Assembly (NCBI RefSeq): GCF_000241465.1
Contig: NZ_JH584235.1
Span: forward strand, 3,144,602-3,208,601
Direction of reading: 5' to 3'
Origin: Sphingomonas echinoides ATCC 14820
GTDB lineage: Bacteria; Pseudomonadota; Alphaproteobacteria; Sphingomonadales; Sphingomonadaceae
DNA: 64,000 nt
This document shows positions 17,806-26,710 of the stretch, in pieces. Under the pieces are notes generated by a model. That model made no database searches, was not told the origin of the DNA, and was given only the letters and a program-made list of their open reading frames with translations. Each line of letters starts with the position of its first letter. Within the stretch, counting starts at the first letter, position 1. Made by a program: the position numbers and the translations under genes.

Positions 17806-18561
17806 TCAATAATACGCGCGCGCCAGCACCTCGGCCTCGATCGCGCACGCGGCGGGATCGACCTTGGGGGCGGTAATGCGGGCGCGGGCGAGTTCGACAC
17901 GCGCCAGATCGAGCTGCTGGCGGAACGAGGCGGAGCCGTGCAGCACCGCCGACGCTGCGGCCCCGGCTTGCCAGCCGCCCTCGACCGCGCTGGCCGAATG
18001 CGCGCCGCAAATCACGCGGCTTTCGCCCGCCTGGCGACCGCGCGCGAGGATCTCGCTCGCCCGGTCGGGCGCGAGTTCGGCGAGCAACAACGCCTCCAGC
18101 CAACCGTTGGCGGCATGGCCCGAGGGATAATCGCCGCTGCGGGCGAGCGCGGCGGTGCGCGCCTGACACATGGGCGCATCGTTGTCGGCATAGGGCCGGG
18201 CCCGCGCGTAATGGGTTTTGACGGGCTCGACGAGGAAACCCGCGCCTGCACGGTCGAAGAGACTCGCCAGGATCGGCACGTCGCGGGCCTTCAACGTCAC
18301 GCCGAGCGCGCAGGCATAACGCGACAACGGGCCGTCTTCGACATCGCGCTGTGCAATTTGCCAGCGCGGGCTGCCCTGCAGTGCGCGGGTCGCCTGAAAG
18401 ATGGCGCGATCGGCAATATCGCGCGCCGATCCGGCGGCGGGCGGGGCGGACAGGATGCGCACCCCATCCACGGGCGGCATCCACGGATCGCCGATCGCGG
18501 CGACGGCGCTGCCCATTGTCGCAACCGCGACGAGGCCTGCGAGGAAAAGGCGCTTAGACAT
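17806..18561 (-). CDS. Class A acid phosphatase-like PAP2 protein with altered third motif
   Basis: 251 residues from the ATG at 18561 (a TTG at 18579 would add six). A signal peptide ends near AVA. The PAP2 signature KX6RP (KTHYARARP), then PSGH (YPSGHAANGW), then SRX5H (SRVICGAH) are present. The last catalytic-relay residue, Asp four positions after that His in the usual SRX5HX3D, is Ala here (HSASA). Class A acid phosphatases release phosphate from many periplasmic organophosphates. The gene follows phospholipase C copy 2 with an 8-base overlap, so it could finish head-group phosphate release. Reduced activity is possible given the missing Asp. Confidence 0.85.
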   Translation of the reverse strand: MSKRLFLAGLVAVATMGSAVAAIGDPWMPPVDGVRILSAPPAAGSARDIADRAIFQATRALQGSPRWQIAQRDVEDGPLSRYACALGVTLKARDVPILASLFDRAGAGFLVEPVKTHYARARPYADNDAPMCQARTAALARSGDYPSGHAANGWLEALLLAELAPDRASEILARGRQAGESRVICGAHSASAVEGGWQAGAAASAVLHGSASFRQQLDLARVELARARITAPKVDPAACAIEAEVLARAYY

Positions 18562-20695
18562 AGAGACGCATCTCTCCAATGGCGGGGTCGGTCCGGCCCG
18601 GTCGCCCGTTTTCGACCTTGCCCGCGAAGCGACGCAAAAAGGCGGGGGCGTCGGGCGAACGGATTGTCAGATCATACCAGCGGTCGCTGGCCGCCAGATC
18701 CCAGCGGTCGCGCAGCGTTGCTCCGGCGGGCACCGTGAGGTCGCGCGTTCGCGCGGCCACAGTTGGATAGGCCGGATCGAGCGTGATCGTGTAGCGGCGC
18801 GGCGCGGTGCCGGGATTGGCGAGCAGGAGCTCGACCGCATCCTGGCTGGGCAGCGCGACCATGCCGACCTCTGCCGTGTCCGCCAACGTTCCGGCATAGC
18901 GGCGCAGCAGCCCGTCAGGGCCGATCACGCTCAGGTCGTAGCGGTCGGTGACGGTGCCGTCGTCATGCCACTGCGTGCTGGCATAGTGGTCGCCCGCGCC
19001 GATCATATAGTGCCATGGGCCGCCGCGATCGAGATTGTCGTGGACGGTCAACACCGCGCCGGTCGTGCCGCGATTGATCAGGTCGATCCGGAAGCGCCGA
19101 TCCGCATCGACCCGAGCGAGGATGTCGAGCCGATAGGGCAGCGCGCGGGCCGGCCGTTGCCCCGCCATTTGGCGCGCTGCGCGTTGCACCGCCGGAATCG
19201 CGGTGGCGCGCCCGGCTTGCGAGCGCGCGATGCGCTGTTCGAAATCGGCGGTGCCGGGCAAGGTGAGGCTCGCCCAGTCGCGATTGGGGTGCGCGAAATC
19301 GAAGGCGGAGATGAGGTCGCCACACACCGCGCGCCGCCATGGCCCGATATTGGGTTCTGCCACGCCGAAGCGCGCCTCGAGAAAGCGCAGCACCGATGTA
19401 TGGTCGAACAGTTCGGAGCAGACAAAGCCGCCGCGGCTCCACGGCGACACGAGGAGTGCGGGCACGCGAATGCCCAGGCCGATCGGCTGTGCGCCCGGAT
19501 TGTCGCCGCTGGCATAATGCTTCGCTTCTCCGGCGATCGAGACGGTGCTGTGGCCCGGCACGTCCCCCACCGGCGGCACGGGCGAGGGCATATGGTCATA
19601 AAAGCCGCCGCTCTCGTCATAATTGACGATGAACACCGTTTTGGCAAAGACCTCGGGATGGTCGACCAAGGCGGCGATCAGCTCGGCGCAGAGATGTTCG
19701 CCGCGCGCGGGCACGGCCGTCGGATGTTCGGACAGGTCGGCGGCGGTGACGATCCACGACACTTGCGGCAAGGTCCCCGCCGCCAGATCGCGCCGGAAGC
19801 CCTCGACCAGTTGCTCCCCGTCCGAGCGGGTGCGGTCGGCACCGGTCTTATGTTCGCTCACCCACGATCGACCGCGCCGATACAAAGCGGAATCGCGCGC
19901 GCACGGGCGGAAGGCGGGAAAGACCGACAGCGTGTTGTCGCCGAAATTGTCATATTCCTGATAGACCTTCCAGCTTACCCCGGCTTGTTCCAGCCGCTCG
20001 GCATAAGTGGTCCAGCGATAGGCATCGGGGCGCAGCGGCTGGTCGGTCGCCATGTCAGCGCTGGGCGTTTCGTCCTCGCCATAATTGTCCATTTCGGGAT
20101 CGCCACCGACCGTGCCGCCGCCATTGCAGCCGGTGAACAAATGCAGCCGGTTGGGATAGGTCTGCGTCAGCGTCGAGGCGTGATAGGCGTCGCAAATCGT
20201 GAACGCATTGGCGAGTGCGTAATAAAAGGGCAGGTCGCCCGCGCCATAATGCAGCATCCGCTGGTGCAATTGCCGCGTCGCGCCCCAGCGATCACACCGA
20301 CCCCGGTTGAAGATGGTAAGATTGTGCTGATGGCCCTGTTCGGAGCCATCGACGCGGAACGACTGCGTTGTGGTCGAATCGCCGTGGAAGGGCAGCACGA
20401 AGCCATCGGGATGCTGCGCGCTCGGTTGCGCCCACACACTGCGCCCGCCGGGCAGGCGCAGGGGACGGGGATCGCCCAGCCCGCGCACGCCATTATAGCT
20501 GCCGAAATAATGATCGAACGAGCGGTTTTCCTGCATGAAGATCACGACATGCTCGACATCGCGGATCGTGCCGGTCGGGCTGTTGGCGGCGATCGCGGCG
20601 GCGCGCTCGATCAGGCCCGGCAGCATCCCGGCTGCGCCCGCACCGGCCCCCGCCGCCATCTGCAGAAACCGCCGTCTGGTCGCATCGCTCACCAC
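18554..20695 (-). CDS. Phospholipase C, phosphocholine-specific type (copy 2), Tat-exported
   Basis: 713 residues. A Tat signal is clear (TRRRFLQMAAGAG). The phosphoesterase domain has the same metal-site segments as the first copy (MQENRSFDHYFGSYNGVRG; NYDESGGFYDHMP; HTSVLRFLEARFG), with two C-terminal DUF756-like beta domains (about 490-700). It is an ancient paralogue of the first copy, not a recent duplicate: long stretches differ. The downstream acid phosphatase overlaps its stop. It diverges from the HD oxygenase gene across 118 bases that carry a PhnF-like operator, so a P-responsive control shared by both directions is plausible. Confidence 0.93.
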   Translation of the reverse strand: MVSDATRRRFLQMAAGAGAGAAGMLPGLIERAAAIAANSPTGTIRDVEHVVIFMQENRSFDHYFGSYNGVRGLGDPRPLRLPGGRSVWAQPSAQHPDGFVLPFHGDSTTTQSFRVDGSEQGHQHNLTIFNRGRCDRWGATRQLHQRMLHYGAGDLPFYYALANAFTICDAYHASTLTQTYPNRLHLFTGCNGGGTVGGDPEMDNYGEDETPSADMATDQPLRPDAYRWTTYAERLEQAGVSWKVYQEYDNFGDNTLSVFPAFRPCARDSALYRRGRSWVSEHKTGADRTRSDGEQLVEGFRRDLAAGTLPQVSWIVTAADLSEHPTAVPARGEHLCAELIAALVDHPEVFAKTVFIVNYDESGGFYDHMPSPVPPVGDVPGHSTVSIAGEAKHYASGDNPGAQPIGLGIRVPALLVSPWSRGGFVCSELFDHTSVLRFLEARFGVAEPNIGPWRRAVCGDLISAFDFAHPNRDWASLTLPGTADFEQRIARSQAGRATAIPAVQRAARQMAGQRPARALPYRLDILARVDADRRFRIDLINRGTTGAVLTVHDNLDRGGPWHYMIGAGDHYASTQWHDDGTVTDRYDLSVIGPDGLLRRYAGTLADTAEVGMVALPSQDAVELLLANPGTAPRRYTITLDPAYPTVAARTRDLTVPAGATLRDRWDLAASDRWYDLTIRSPDAPAFLRRFAGKVENGRPGRTDPAIGEMRLYV

Positions 20696-20739
20696 AAACC
20701 TCCGTCGATCCGGGCGGGTGTCGCCAGCGGGTCACAAAT

Positions 20740-20753
20740 CTGGTATAGTCCAG
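20740..20753. promoter_or_regulatory. PhnF-type operator, CTGGTATAGTCCAG
   Basis: The core TGGTATAGTCCA differs by one base from TGGTATAGACCA, the operator I recall for mycobacterial PhnF (a GntR/UTRA repressor of phosphate and phosphonate genes). It is a near palindrome and lies in the 118-base gap between phospholipase C copy 2 and the HD oxygenase, 61 bases before the latter; a GntR/UTRA gene follows two genes on. This combination makes an operator for that regulator likely. Confidence 0.5.
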
Positions 20754-20813
20754 TTAAGCGACAATCGTGCGACACTCGCGCTTGGGGTCATCGCTTTTGC
20801 AAAGGAAAATGTC

Positions 20814-21371
20814 ATGTCCGCCGCCCTTATCGACCAGATTTACGCGATGTTCGCCGAGCATGGCGACGATCGTTATGGCGAGGAGGTCGATCAGGTACAG
20901 CATGTGCTGCAAGCCGCGCAGGCTGCGCGTGAAGATGGCGCGTCGGACACGCTGATTGCGGCGGCCTTGCTCCACGACATTGGTCAGTTCGTCGACGGGG
21001 CCGGGCTTGCCGCCGATCTGCACGGCGCGGACGCGCGGCACGAAGAGCTTGGCGCGGCGTTGCTCGCCACGGCCTTTCCCCCCGCCGTATATGAGCCGGT
21101 GCGCCTGCACGTCGCCGCTAAGCGCTATCTCTGCGCGGTCGAGCCGCGCTATGAAGCGGGCTTGAGTGCCGCCTCCGCGCTCAGCCTGCGTTTGCAGGGC
21201 GGTGCGTTTGATGCAGCGGGCATCGCCGCGTTCGAACAGGAACCGTATTTCGCCGATGCGGTGGCGCTGCGCCGCTATGACGATATCGGCAAGCAGCCCG
21301 ACTGGCAGGTGCCAGATCTCGCCAGCTATCGCCCGCTGCTGGAACGGCTCGCGGTGCACACGCTGGCGTGA
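20814..21371 (+). CDS. PhnZ-like HD-domain oxygenase (phosphonate catabolism type)
   Basis: 185 residues, ATG at 20814 with AAAGGAAAAT upstream. The residues that bind the diiron centre in PhnZ line up with almost the same spacing: Tyr21, Glu24, His30, His54-Asp55 (LLHDIGQ), His76, His99 and Asp156. PhnZ cleaves 1-hydroxy-2-aminoethylphosphonate using O2, after hydroxylation by its partner PhnY. No PhnY-like gene is in the window, so this copy either works with a distant partner or on a different substrate. It is 16 bases upstream of a GntR/UTRA regulator, in the same direction. Confidence 0.82.
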   Translation: MSAALIDQIYAMFAEHGDDRYGEEVDQVQHVLQAAQAAREDGASDTLIAAALLHDIGQFVDGAGLAADLHGADARHEELGAALLATAFPPAVYEPVRLHVAAKRYLCAVEPRYEAGLSAASALSLRLQGGAFDAAGIAAFEQEPYFADAVALRRYDDIGKQPDWQVPDLASYRPLLERLAVHTLA

Positions 21372-21387
21372 CCCTCCGGCTTCGGCC

Positions 21388-22134
21388 ATGACGGAGCGTA
21401 TGCAGAACGCAGCAGACGCTGGGCCAGGCCCACACTATCTCGCGCTGCGCGATCACCTGGCAGGGGAGATCGCGCAGGGGGCACTGGCCGTGGGGGCGCG
21501 GCTACCGTCCGAGCGGCAGCTTCAGCTTGGGTCGGGCGCGGCGCGCGGCACGGTGCGCGAGGCGCTGTTCCAATTGGAGGCGGAGGGGCTGATCTATCGG
21601 CGCGACCGCAGCGGCTGGTACGTCTCGCCACCGCCGGTGGTCTATGATCCGACGCGCTGGGCGGGCTTCATGGCCTATGTCGCCGAGCAGGGCCGCGTGC
21701 CGACGACCGAAACGCTGGGCAAGCAGTCGGTGGCGGCGTCGGCGGCGGACGCGGCGGTGTTCGGTTGCGCAATTGGCACGCCGTTGTTCGCGCTCGACCG
21801 CCGCCGCGCGATCGACGGGCGACCGGTGCTGGTCGAGCGGATCCTGGTCGATCCCGTTATCGCACCCGACTTGCTCGACGAGGGTCTGGATGGCTCGCTG
21901 ACGGCGGTGCTGACCGGGCGCTATGGTGTTCGGGTGGTGCGCAACCATGTCGAGATGCGGCCGTGCGCGCTGATCAAGGATGTCGCGCGGGCGTTGGGGG
22001 TGGCGTCGGGCACGCCGGGGTTGCTGGTCGTGCGCCGCAGTTTCGATGCGGGCGACCGCATCATCGAATATGACCATGAATATTGGCGCCACGACGCGAT
22101 CCGCGTGCTGGTCGAGGTGCGCACGCGCGATTAG
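21388..22134 (+). CDS. GntR/UTRA (HutC/PhnF subfamily) transcriptional regulator
   Basis: 248 residues. The GntR winged helix (about 20-85) has LPSERQLQLGSGAARGTVREAL; the UTRA effector domain (about 95-240) has AAVFGCAIGTPLFALDRRRAIDGRPVLVER and a terminal EYDHEYWRHDAI. UTRA regulators bind small phosphorylated or amino metabolites; a phosphonate-linked subgroup sits next to phosphonate genes. Here it follows the PhnZ-like gene directly and a PhnF-type site lies upstream, so autoregulation of this pair is likely. The stop overlaps phhA on the other strand by 4 bases. Confidence 0.88.
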   Translation: MTERMQNAADAGPGPHYLALRDHLAGEIAQGALAVGARLPSERQLQLGSGAARGTVREALFQLEAEGLIYRRDRSGWYVSPPPVVYDPTRWAGFMAYVAEQGRVPTTETLGKQSVAASAADAAVFGCAIGTPLFALDRRRAIDGRPVLVERILVDPVIAPDLLDEGLDGSLTAVLTGRYGVRVVRNHVEMRPCALIKDVARALGVASGTPGLLVVRRSFDAGDRIIEYDHEYWRHDAIRVLVEVRTRD

Positions 22135-22997
22135 CCCTTGCCGAGTGCGTAGGCCTGCGTCCCGTGCGTAAGGACGCGGTCCTGGGGCAGCAGCGTCGCG
22201 ACCGGTATGTCGGACATGCCGACCAGTTCCTCATAAAGCGGCGCGAAATCAGTCTCGACCGTCACGCGCAGCAGTTCGTCGAAGCTCGGGATCACGAAAT
22301 AATTCTGCTGGAAATCGTCGATGCGGTAGTCGGTGCGCATCACGCGCTTGAGATCGAAGGCGATGCGGTTGGGGCTGGCATCGTCGAGCGCAAAGCGGCT
22401 TTCGGCAAAGCTGGAGACGATGCCCGCGCCATAGATGCGCAAGCCCTCGGGCTCGGCGATCAGCCCGAATTCGACCGTATACCAGTAAAGCCGCCCGAGA
22501 TATTTGAGCGCGTCCAGCCCCTGCGCGCGCTGCCCGCCGCGCCCATAGGCCGCTAGATAATCGGCAAAGACCGGATCGGCGAGCATCGGCACATGGCCGA
22601 ACACGTCGTGGAACACATCGGGTTCCTGCAGATAATCGAGCTGGTCGGGGCGGCGGATGAAATTGCCCGCGACGAAGCGGCGATTGGCCATGTGATCGAA
22701 GAACACGTCATCGGGCACCAGCCCCGGCACCGCGACGACTTGCCAGCCGGTGAGCTTCATCAGCCGTTCCGACAGCTCCTCGAAATCGGGAATGCCGGGT
22801 TTGGACAGCTTCAGTACATCCAGCCCGCGTAAATAGGCGTCCGAGGCACGGCCCGGCAGCAGCTTCGCCTGACGGGCGAACAGCGTGTCCCACACCCGGT
22901 GTTCCTCGGGCGTGAAGTGCGCCCAGTCTTGCGGGATCGTCCAATCATCCGCCGCGTTGGCTGGTGGGCGGTCGAGAACATGCGTTTCTTCGGTCAT
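22131..22997 (-). CDS. phhA: Phenylalanine 4-monooxygenase
   Basis: 288 residues, the usual length of bacterial single-domain phenylalanine hydroxylases. The iron triad is visible: HDVFGHVP (two His) and the Glu in YWYTVEFGL; the pterin-site region FIRRPDQLDYLQEPD precedes it. The enzyme converts Phe to Tyr with tetrahydropterin and O2. The usual pterin dehydratase phhB and PhhR regulator are not adjacent. It stands alone, divergent from an alpha/beta hydrolase. Confidence 0.97.
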   Translation of the reverse strand: MTEETHVLDRPPANAADDWTIPQDWAHFTPEEHRVWDTLFARQAKLLPGRASDAYLRGLDVLKLSKPGIPDFEELSERLMKLTGWQVVAVPGLVPDDVFFDHMANRRFVAGNFIRRPDQLDYLQEPDVFHDVFGHVPMLADPVFADYLAAYGRGGQRAQGLDALKYLGRLYWYTVEFGLIAEPEGLRIYGAGIVSSFAESRFALDDASPNRIAFDLKRVMRTDYRIDDFQQNYFVIPSFDELLRVTVETDFAPLYEELVGMSDIPVATLLPQDRVLTHGTQAYALGKG

Positions 22998-23084
22998 GTC
23001 GATAGGGTATCATAGTGGTGGCGGGGCAGGAAATAGGTTGCAGATGAAACGACTGTCCCATGCGGCGTACCAAGTCCTGCCCGC

Positions 23085-23777
23085 ATGAAGCCCCCATCGA
23101 AACTTTTATGGGCGCTGGAACTGCCGCGCGGCGCATGGGGCCTCGCCTCGCTGGCGGGGGCGCACGCGCTGTTGGCGCAGGCTCCGCGTGGCGATGGGCG
23201 ACCCGTGCTGCTGCTGCCGGGGCTGTTCAACAGCGATGTTTCTGGCGTGTTCCTGCGGCGCTATCTGCGTCGGCTCGGCTACCGTGCCGAGGGCTGGGGG
23301 CTTGGGCGCAATCTCGGCGCGCGCACGATTGGACCGGACGGAGAGCGGCTGTTGGCGCGGATCCGCGCTTTGTATGACGAAACGGGGGAGCCGGTGACGC
23401 TGGTCGGCGTCAGCCTGGGCGGGATCATGGCGCGGTTCGCGGCGCACCGCTTGCCCGACACGGTGCGCGAGGTGCTGACGATCAGCTCGCCCTTCGCCGG
23501 CGACCCGCGCGCGACCAATGTGTGGCGCGCGTTCGAGCTGCTAACCGGGGAGCGCGTCGACGCGCCCCATGTCCGCGCGCAAAGCGCACTGGTCGCGGAG
23601 CCGTTGCCGGTGCCGAGCACCGCGATCTGGAGCCGCAGCGACGGACTGGTCAACGGCATGATCTGTCATGATGCCGCCAGCCGCGCGATCGAAGTGCGCA
23701 GCAGCCATGTCGGGGTGCAAGTGCGCCCGGCGGTGATGCTGGCGGTGGCGCGGGTGCTGGGCAGCGATACGGCCTGA
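23085..23777 (+). CDS. Alpha/beta hydrolase (esterase/lipase-like)
   Basis: 230 residues. The nucleophile elbow is GVSLGG (about residue 110); the acid is probably Asp in WSRSDGLV and the base His in SSHVGV, all in the right order for the fold. The start of the fold is VLLLPGLFNSD, an oxyanion-type loop. No signal peptide is seen. It resembles PGAP1/lipase-like hydrolases, but the substrate is unknown. It lies alone between phhA and a lipoprotein gene on the other strand. Confidence 0.8.
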   Translation: MKPPSKLLWALELPRGAWGLASLAGAHALLAQAPRGDGRPVLLLPGLFNSDVSGVFLRRYLRRLGYRAEGWGLGRNLGARTIGPDGERLLARIRALYDETGEPVTLVGVSLGGIMARFAAHRLPDTVREVLTISSPFAGDPRATNVWRAFELLTGERVDAPHVRAQSALVAEPLPVPSTAIWSRSDGLVNGMICHDAASRAIEVRSSHVGVQVRPAVMLAVARVLGSDTA

Positions 23778-23799
23778 CGCACCGCCGCCCGTCGCGGGT

Positions 23800-24078
23800 T
23801 TAGCGTTGGGCGTGGGGCCGGTACTGATCGCAATCGTCGCGGTTTTGCGCGCGGCATTCCTTATATTGCCGCTTCAACTCCCGCCCTTCGCGCGCTTCCT
23901 GCTTGCGCATCTTGCGGCCGTAATTGCGGTCGGCTTCGGACTGGCTCGTCGTGGTCCAGTCGACCACCTTGCTGGTGGCGCGCACGGGCAGGGTGGCGAC
24001 ATTGACCGCCGTCTTGGCAAGGCATCCGCCGACAAGCAGCGGGAGCAAGGCGGCGACGGCGATCACGGATTTGCGCAT
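23800..24078 (-). CDS. Small putative lipoprotein
   Basis: 92 residues: a signal peptide with lipobox LVGGC (Cys at 19), a Thr/Val-rich linker and a highly charged C-terminal half with two Cys. No family recognised. The start shares one base with the glpQ stop, so it is in the same operon. Confidence 0.7.
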   Translation of the reverse strand: MRKSVIAVAALLPLLVGGCLAKTAVNVATLPVRATSKVVDWTTTSQSEADRNYGRKMRKQEAREGRELKRQYKECRAQNRDDCDQYRPHAQR

Positions 24079-25202
24079 TACTGGCCTTTCGCCTTGGCGC
24101 GCTGGGCGTTGCGCGCGTCCACCCCGATATAGGCGAAATCGGTGAAGAAGCCATCAATGCCGAGATTGAGGAAGCGCGTGATTTCCTCGGCCAGCTTGCC
24201 GCGCGCGACCGGATCGGTGCCGACGCGCAGCGATGGCGGCAGGAACAGGTTCTCCGCGCGGAAGGTCCAGGGGTGGAGCCGCAGCCCTGCCGCATGGGCG
24301 TCCGCCACCAGCGTCGACGGGGCGGCATCGCCGCGCTGGATCATGTCCTTGTTAGGGCCGATGCCATAAGCGTAAGCGGCGACGGCCTTCAGTCCGTCTG
24401 GCGTTGCCATCGCGGCATAGCTCGGCGCGGCCTTGTCGGCGGGGGCACCGGCAGCGTCCATCAATTGGATCAGGCGCAGGCCGGTCATGCCGTGGAGTTG
24501 CTTGAGGTTGTTGACCTCGAACGACTGGATGAACACCGGGTCGCTCGGCTTGGACCAGCCCGCCGCGTTCAACTGCGCGACGAGGCGGGCTTCCATCGGA
24601 TGGCCGATGCTGGCGAAATAGGTCGGGTGCTTGGTCTCGGGATAGATGCCGACGACGCGGCCGCCGACCGAATGCTTCTTGGCCAGCGCGATCACCTCAG
24701 CCAGCGTCGGCACTTCGAACTGGCCGTCATATTTGGCGTTGTCGGGGCGGACCTTGGGCAACCGCTCGATCGCGCGCAGCGTCTTCAACTCGGCGAGCGT
24801 GAAATCCTCGGTAAACCAGCCGGTATGGGTTTCGCCGTCGATCACCTTGGTGGTGCGGCGTGCGGCGAATTCGGGATGCTTGGCGACATCGGTGGTGCCG
24901 GTAATGTCATTCTCATGGCGCGCGACGAACACGTCGTCCTTGGTCAGTACCAGATCGGGCTCGATGAAATCGGCACCCTGTTCGATCGCCAGCGTATAAG
25001 AGGCGATGGTGTGTTCGGGACGCAGCCCGCTCGCGCCGCGATGGGCGATGACGATGGGGGAGGAGAGCGGCTTCACCGGCACAGTCTGCGCCATCGCGCC
25101 GCCCGATACCAGCAGCAGCGCCGACATACCGGCTATTCGCGTGCGCGCGATCCCTTTAAGAAGGGCGGGCGTGCGCCGATATACGGAAACCAAAGCGTTC
25201 AT
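24078..25202 (-). CDS. glpQ: Glycerophosphodiester phosphodiesterase (GlpQ type)
   Basis: 374 residues. A signal peptide ends near AMAQ (residue 39). GDPD motifs are clear: AHRGASGLRPEHTIASY, then ADFIEPDLVLTKDD and ARHEND, and a C-terminal GIDGFFTDF. It hydrolyses glycerophosphodiesters, such as deacylated phospholipids, to glycerol-3-phosphate and an alcohol in the periplasm. This extends the lipid-phosphorus theme of the phospholipase cluster about 5 kb away. It diverges from the molybdenum hydroxylase operon with a 36-base gap. Confidence 0.95.
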   Translation of the reverse strand: MNALVSVYRRTPALLKGIARTRIAGMSALLLVSGGAMAQTVPVKPLSSPIVIAHRGASGLRPEHTIASYTLAIEQGADFIEPDLVLTKDDVFVARHENDITGTTDVAKHPEFAARRTTKVIDGETHTGWFTEDFTLAELKTLRAIERLPKVRPDNAKYDGQFEVPTLAEVIALAKKHSVGGRVVGIYPETKHPTYFASIGHPMEARLVAQLNAAGWSKPSDPVFIQSFEVNNLKQLHGMTGLRLIQLMDAAGAPADKAAPSYAAMATPDGLKAVAAYAYGIGPNKDMIQRGDAAPSTLVADAHAAGLRLHPWTFRAENLFLPPSLRVGTDPVARGKLAEEITRFLNLGIDGFFTDFAYIGVDARNAQRAKAKGQ

Positions 25203-25238
25203 AATCGTTACCCCAAGCTCAACGGGAGGCGAGCCTCA

Positions 25239-25739
25239 ATGCATTTCACCATCAACGGCGCGACCCATGCGGTCGAGCCCGATATCCGTGCCTCGCTGCT
25301 CGATGTGCTGCGCGAGCATCTCGGGCTGACGGGAACGAAGAAGGGCTGTGACCATGGCCAGTGCGGTGCGTGCACGGTGCTGGTCAACGGCCGACGGATC
25401 AATGCGTGTCTCACTTTGGCGGTGATGCATCAGGATGATGACATTCTGACGATAGAGGGACTTGGCAGCGCAGAACACCTGCATCCGTTACAGGCCGCCT
25501 TCATCAAGCATGACGGATATCAGTGCGGCTATTGCACGCCGGGGCAGATCTGTTCGGCGGTCGGGATGCTCGATGAGGTGGCCAAGGGCTGGCCGAGCCA
25601 TGTCAGTGCCGATCTGGAAACGGTCACGCTCGACGGGGCTGAGATTTCGGAGCGGATGAGCGGCAATCTGTGTCGCTGCTCCGCCTATCCCAATATCGTC
25701 GATGCCATTGCCGAAGTTGCTGGGGCGGAGCGCGCATGA
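25239..25739 (+). CDS. paoA: 2Fe-2S subunit of a PaoABC-type aldehyde oxidoreductase
   Basis: 166 residues, ATG at 25239 with GGGAGG upstream. The plant-type cluster Cys pattern is [11 protein letters not shown] (about 45-55), and the C-terminal cluster has CGYC and NLCRCSAYP. It passes electrons between the molybdenum site and FAD. E. coli PaoA carries a Tat leader; none is present here and no in-frame upstream sequence resembles one, so the enzyme is probably cytoplasmic. The stop overlaps the next gene by 4 bases. Confidence 0.9.
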   Translation: MHFTINGATHAVEPDIRASLLDVLREHLGLTGTKKGCDHGQCGACTVLVNGRRINACLTLAVMHQDDDILTIEGLGSAEHLHPLQAAFIKHDGYQCGYCTPGQICSAVGMLDEVAKGWPSHVSADLETVTLDGAEISERMSGNLCRCSAYPNIVDAIAEVAGAERA

Positions 25740-26710
25740 AGACCTTCACCTACAGCCGCGCCGAGAGCCCCGAAGCTGCGGTCGCCGCCGGTGGTCGCTT
25801 CATTGCGGGCGGCACCAATTTGCTCGATCTGATGAAGCTGCAGATCGAAACGCCGGAGAAATTGGTCGACATCAGTCGGCTCGATCTCGCACGGGTCGAG
25901 CGGCGCGGCGATGGCGGGCTGACGATCGGGGCGCTGGTGCCCAATAGCGACCTTGCTGCTGATCCCCAGGTGATCGCCGATTATCCCGTGCTGAGCCGCG
26001 CTTTGCTCGCCGGGGCATCGGGGCAATTGCGCAACAAGGCGACCACTGGCGGCAATCTGCTCCAGCGCACGCGCTGCCCGTATTTTTACGACACGGCGAT
26101 GGCGTGCAACAAGCGCGACCCCGGCGCGGGCTGTTCGGCGATGGACGGGTTCAACCGCAACCTCGCGGTGCTGGGCACGAGTGCTGAGTGTATCGCGACC
26201 AACCCGAGCGACATGGCGGTGGCGCTGCGCGCGCTGGATGCGACGATCGTCACGCTCACCTCGGATGGCGACAAGCGCCGCATCGCGATCGGCGATTTCT
26301 ATCGCTTGCCGGGGGACACGCCGCACATCGAGACGGTGCTTCGACCGGGCGAACTCATCACCCATGTCGAACTGCCCGCGCCGCCTGCCGGTGCGCAAGG
26401 CTATCGCAAGGTGCGCGACCGCGCGTCTTATGCCTTTGCCTTGGTGTCGGTAGCGGGGGTGGTCGCGGTTGCGGACGGGAAGATCGTCTCCGCCGCTTTG
26501 GCCTTTGGCGGGCTCGCGCCAATGCCGTGGCGCGATGCTGCGGTCGAGGCGGCGCTGGTCGGGCAGGTGCCGAATGACGCGGTGTTTGCCGCAGCGGCGG
26601 ATGCGCTGCTGGCGGGTGCCAAGGGCCACGGCGCGAACGATTTCAAAATCCCGCTCGCGCGCCGGACGCTGATCGCGACGCTGCGCACGCTGACAGGAGC
26701 CGTTGCATGA
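25736..26710 (+). CDS. paoB: FAD subunit of the molybdenum hydroxylase (PaoB-like, with extra 4Fe-4S Cys loop)
   Basis: 324 residues. FAD-binding core: [19 protein letters not shown] and the [12 protein letters not shown] segment. A loop with several Cys ([21 protein letters not shown], here about residues 120-140) matches the additional 4Fe-4S site of E. coli PaoB, which xanthine dehydrogenase medium subunits lack. This places the enzyme with PaoABC, not with classical XDH or CO dehydrogenase. The 4-base overlaps at both ends show an operon. Confidence 0.92.
   Translation: MKTFTYSRAESPEAAVAAGGRFIAGGTNLLDLMKLQIETPEKLVDISRLDLARVERRGDGGLTIGALVPNSDLAADPQVIADYPVLSRALLAGASGQLRNKATTGGNLLQRTRCPYFYDTAMACNKRDPGAGCSAMDGFNRNLAVLGTSAECIATNPSDMAVALRALDATIVTLTSDGDKRRIAIGDFYRLPGDTPHIETVLRPGELITHVELPAPPAGAQGYRKVRDRASYAFALVSVAGVVAVADGKIVSAALAFGGLAPMPWRDAAVEAALVGQVPNDAVFAAAADALLAGAKGHGANDFKIPLARRTLIATLRTLTGAVA

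Noticed and set aside
24273..25238. Upstream extension of the 2Fe-2S subunit frame
   Set aside because: Lies antisense to glpQ; it has no Tat leader.
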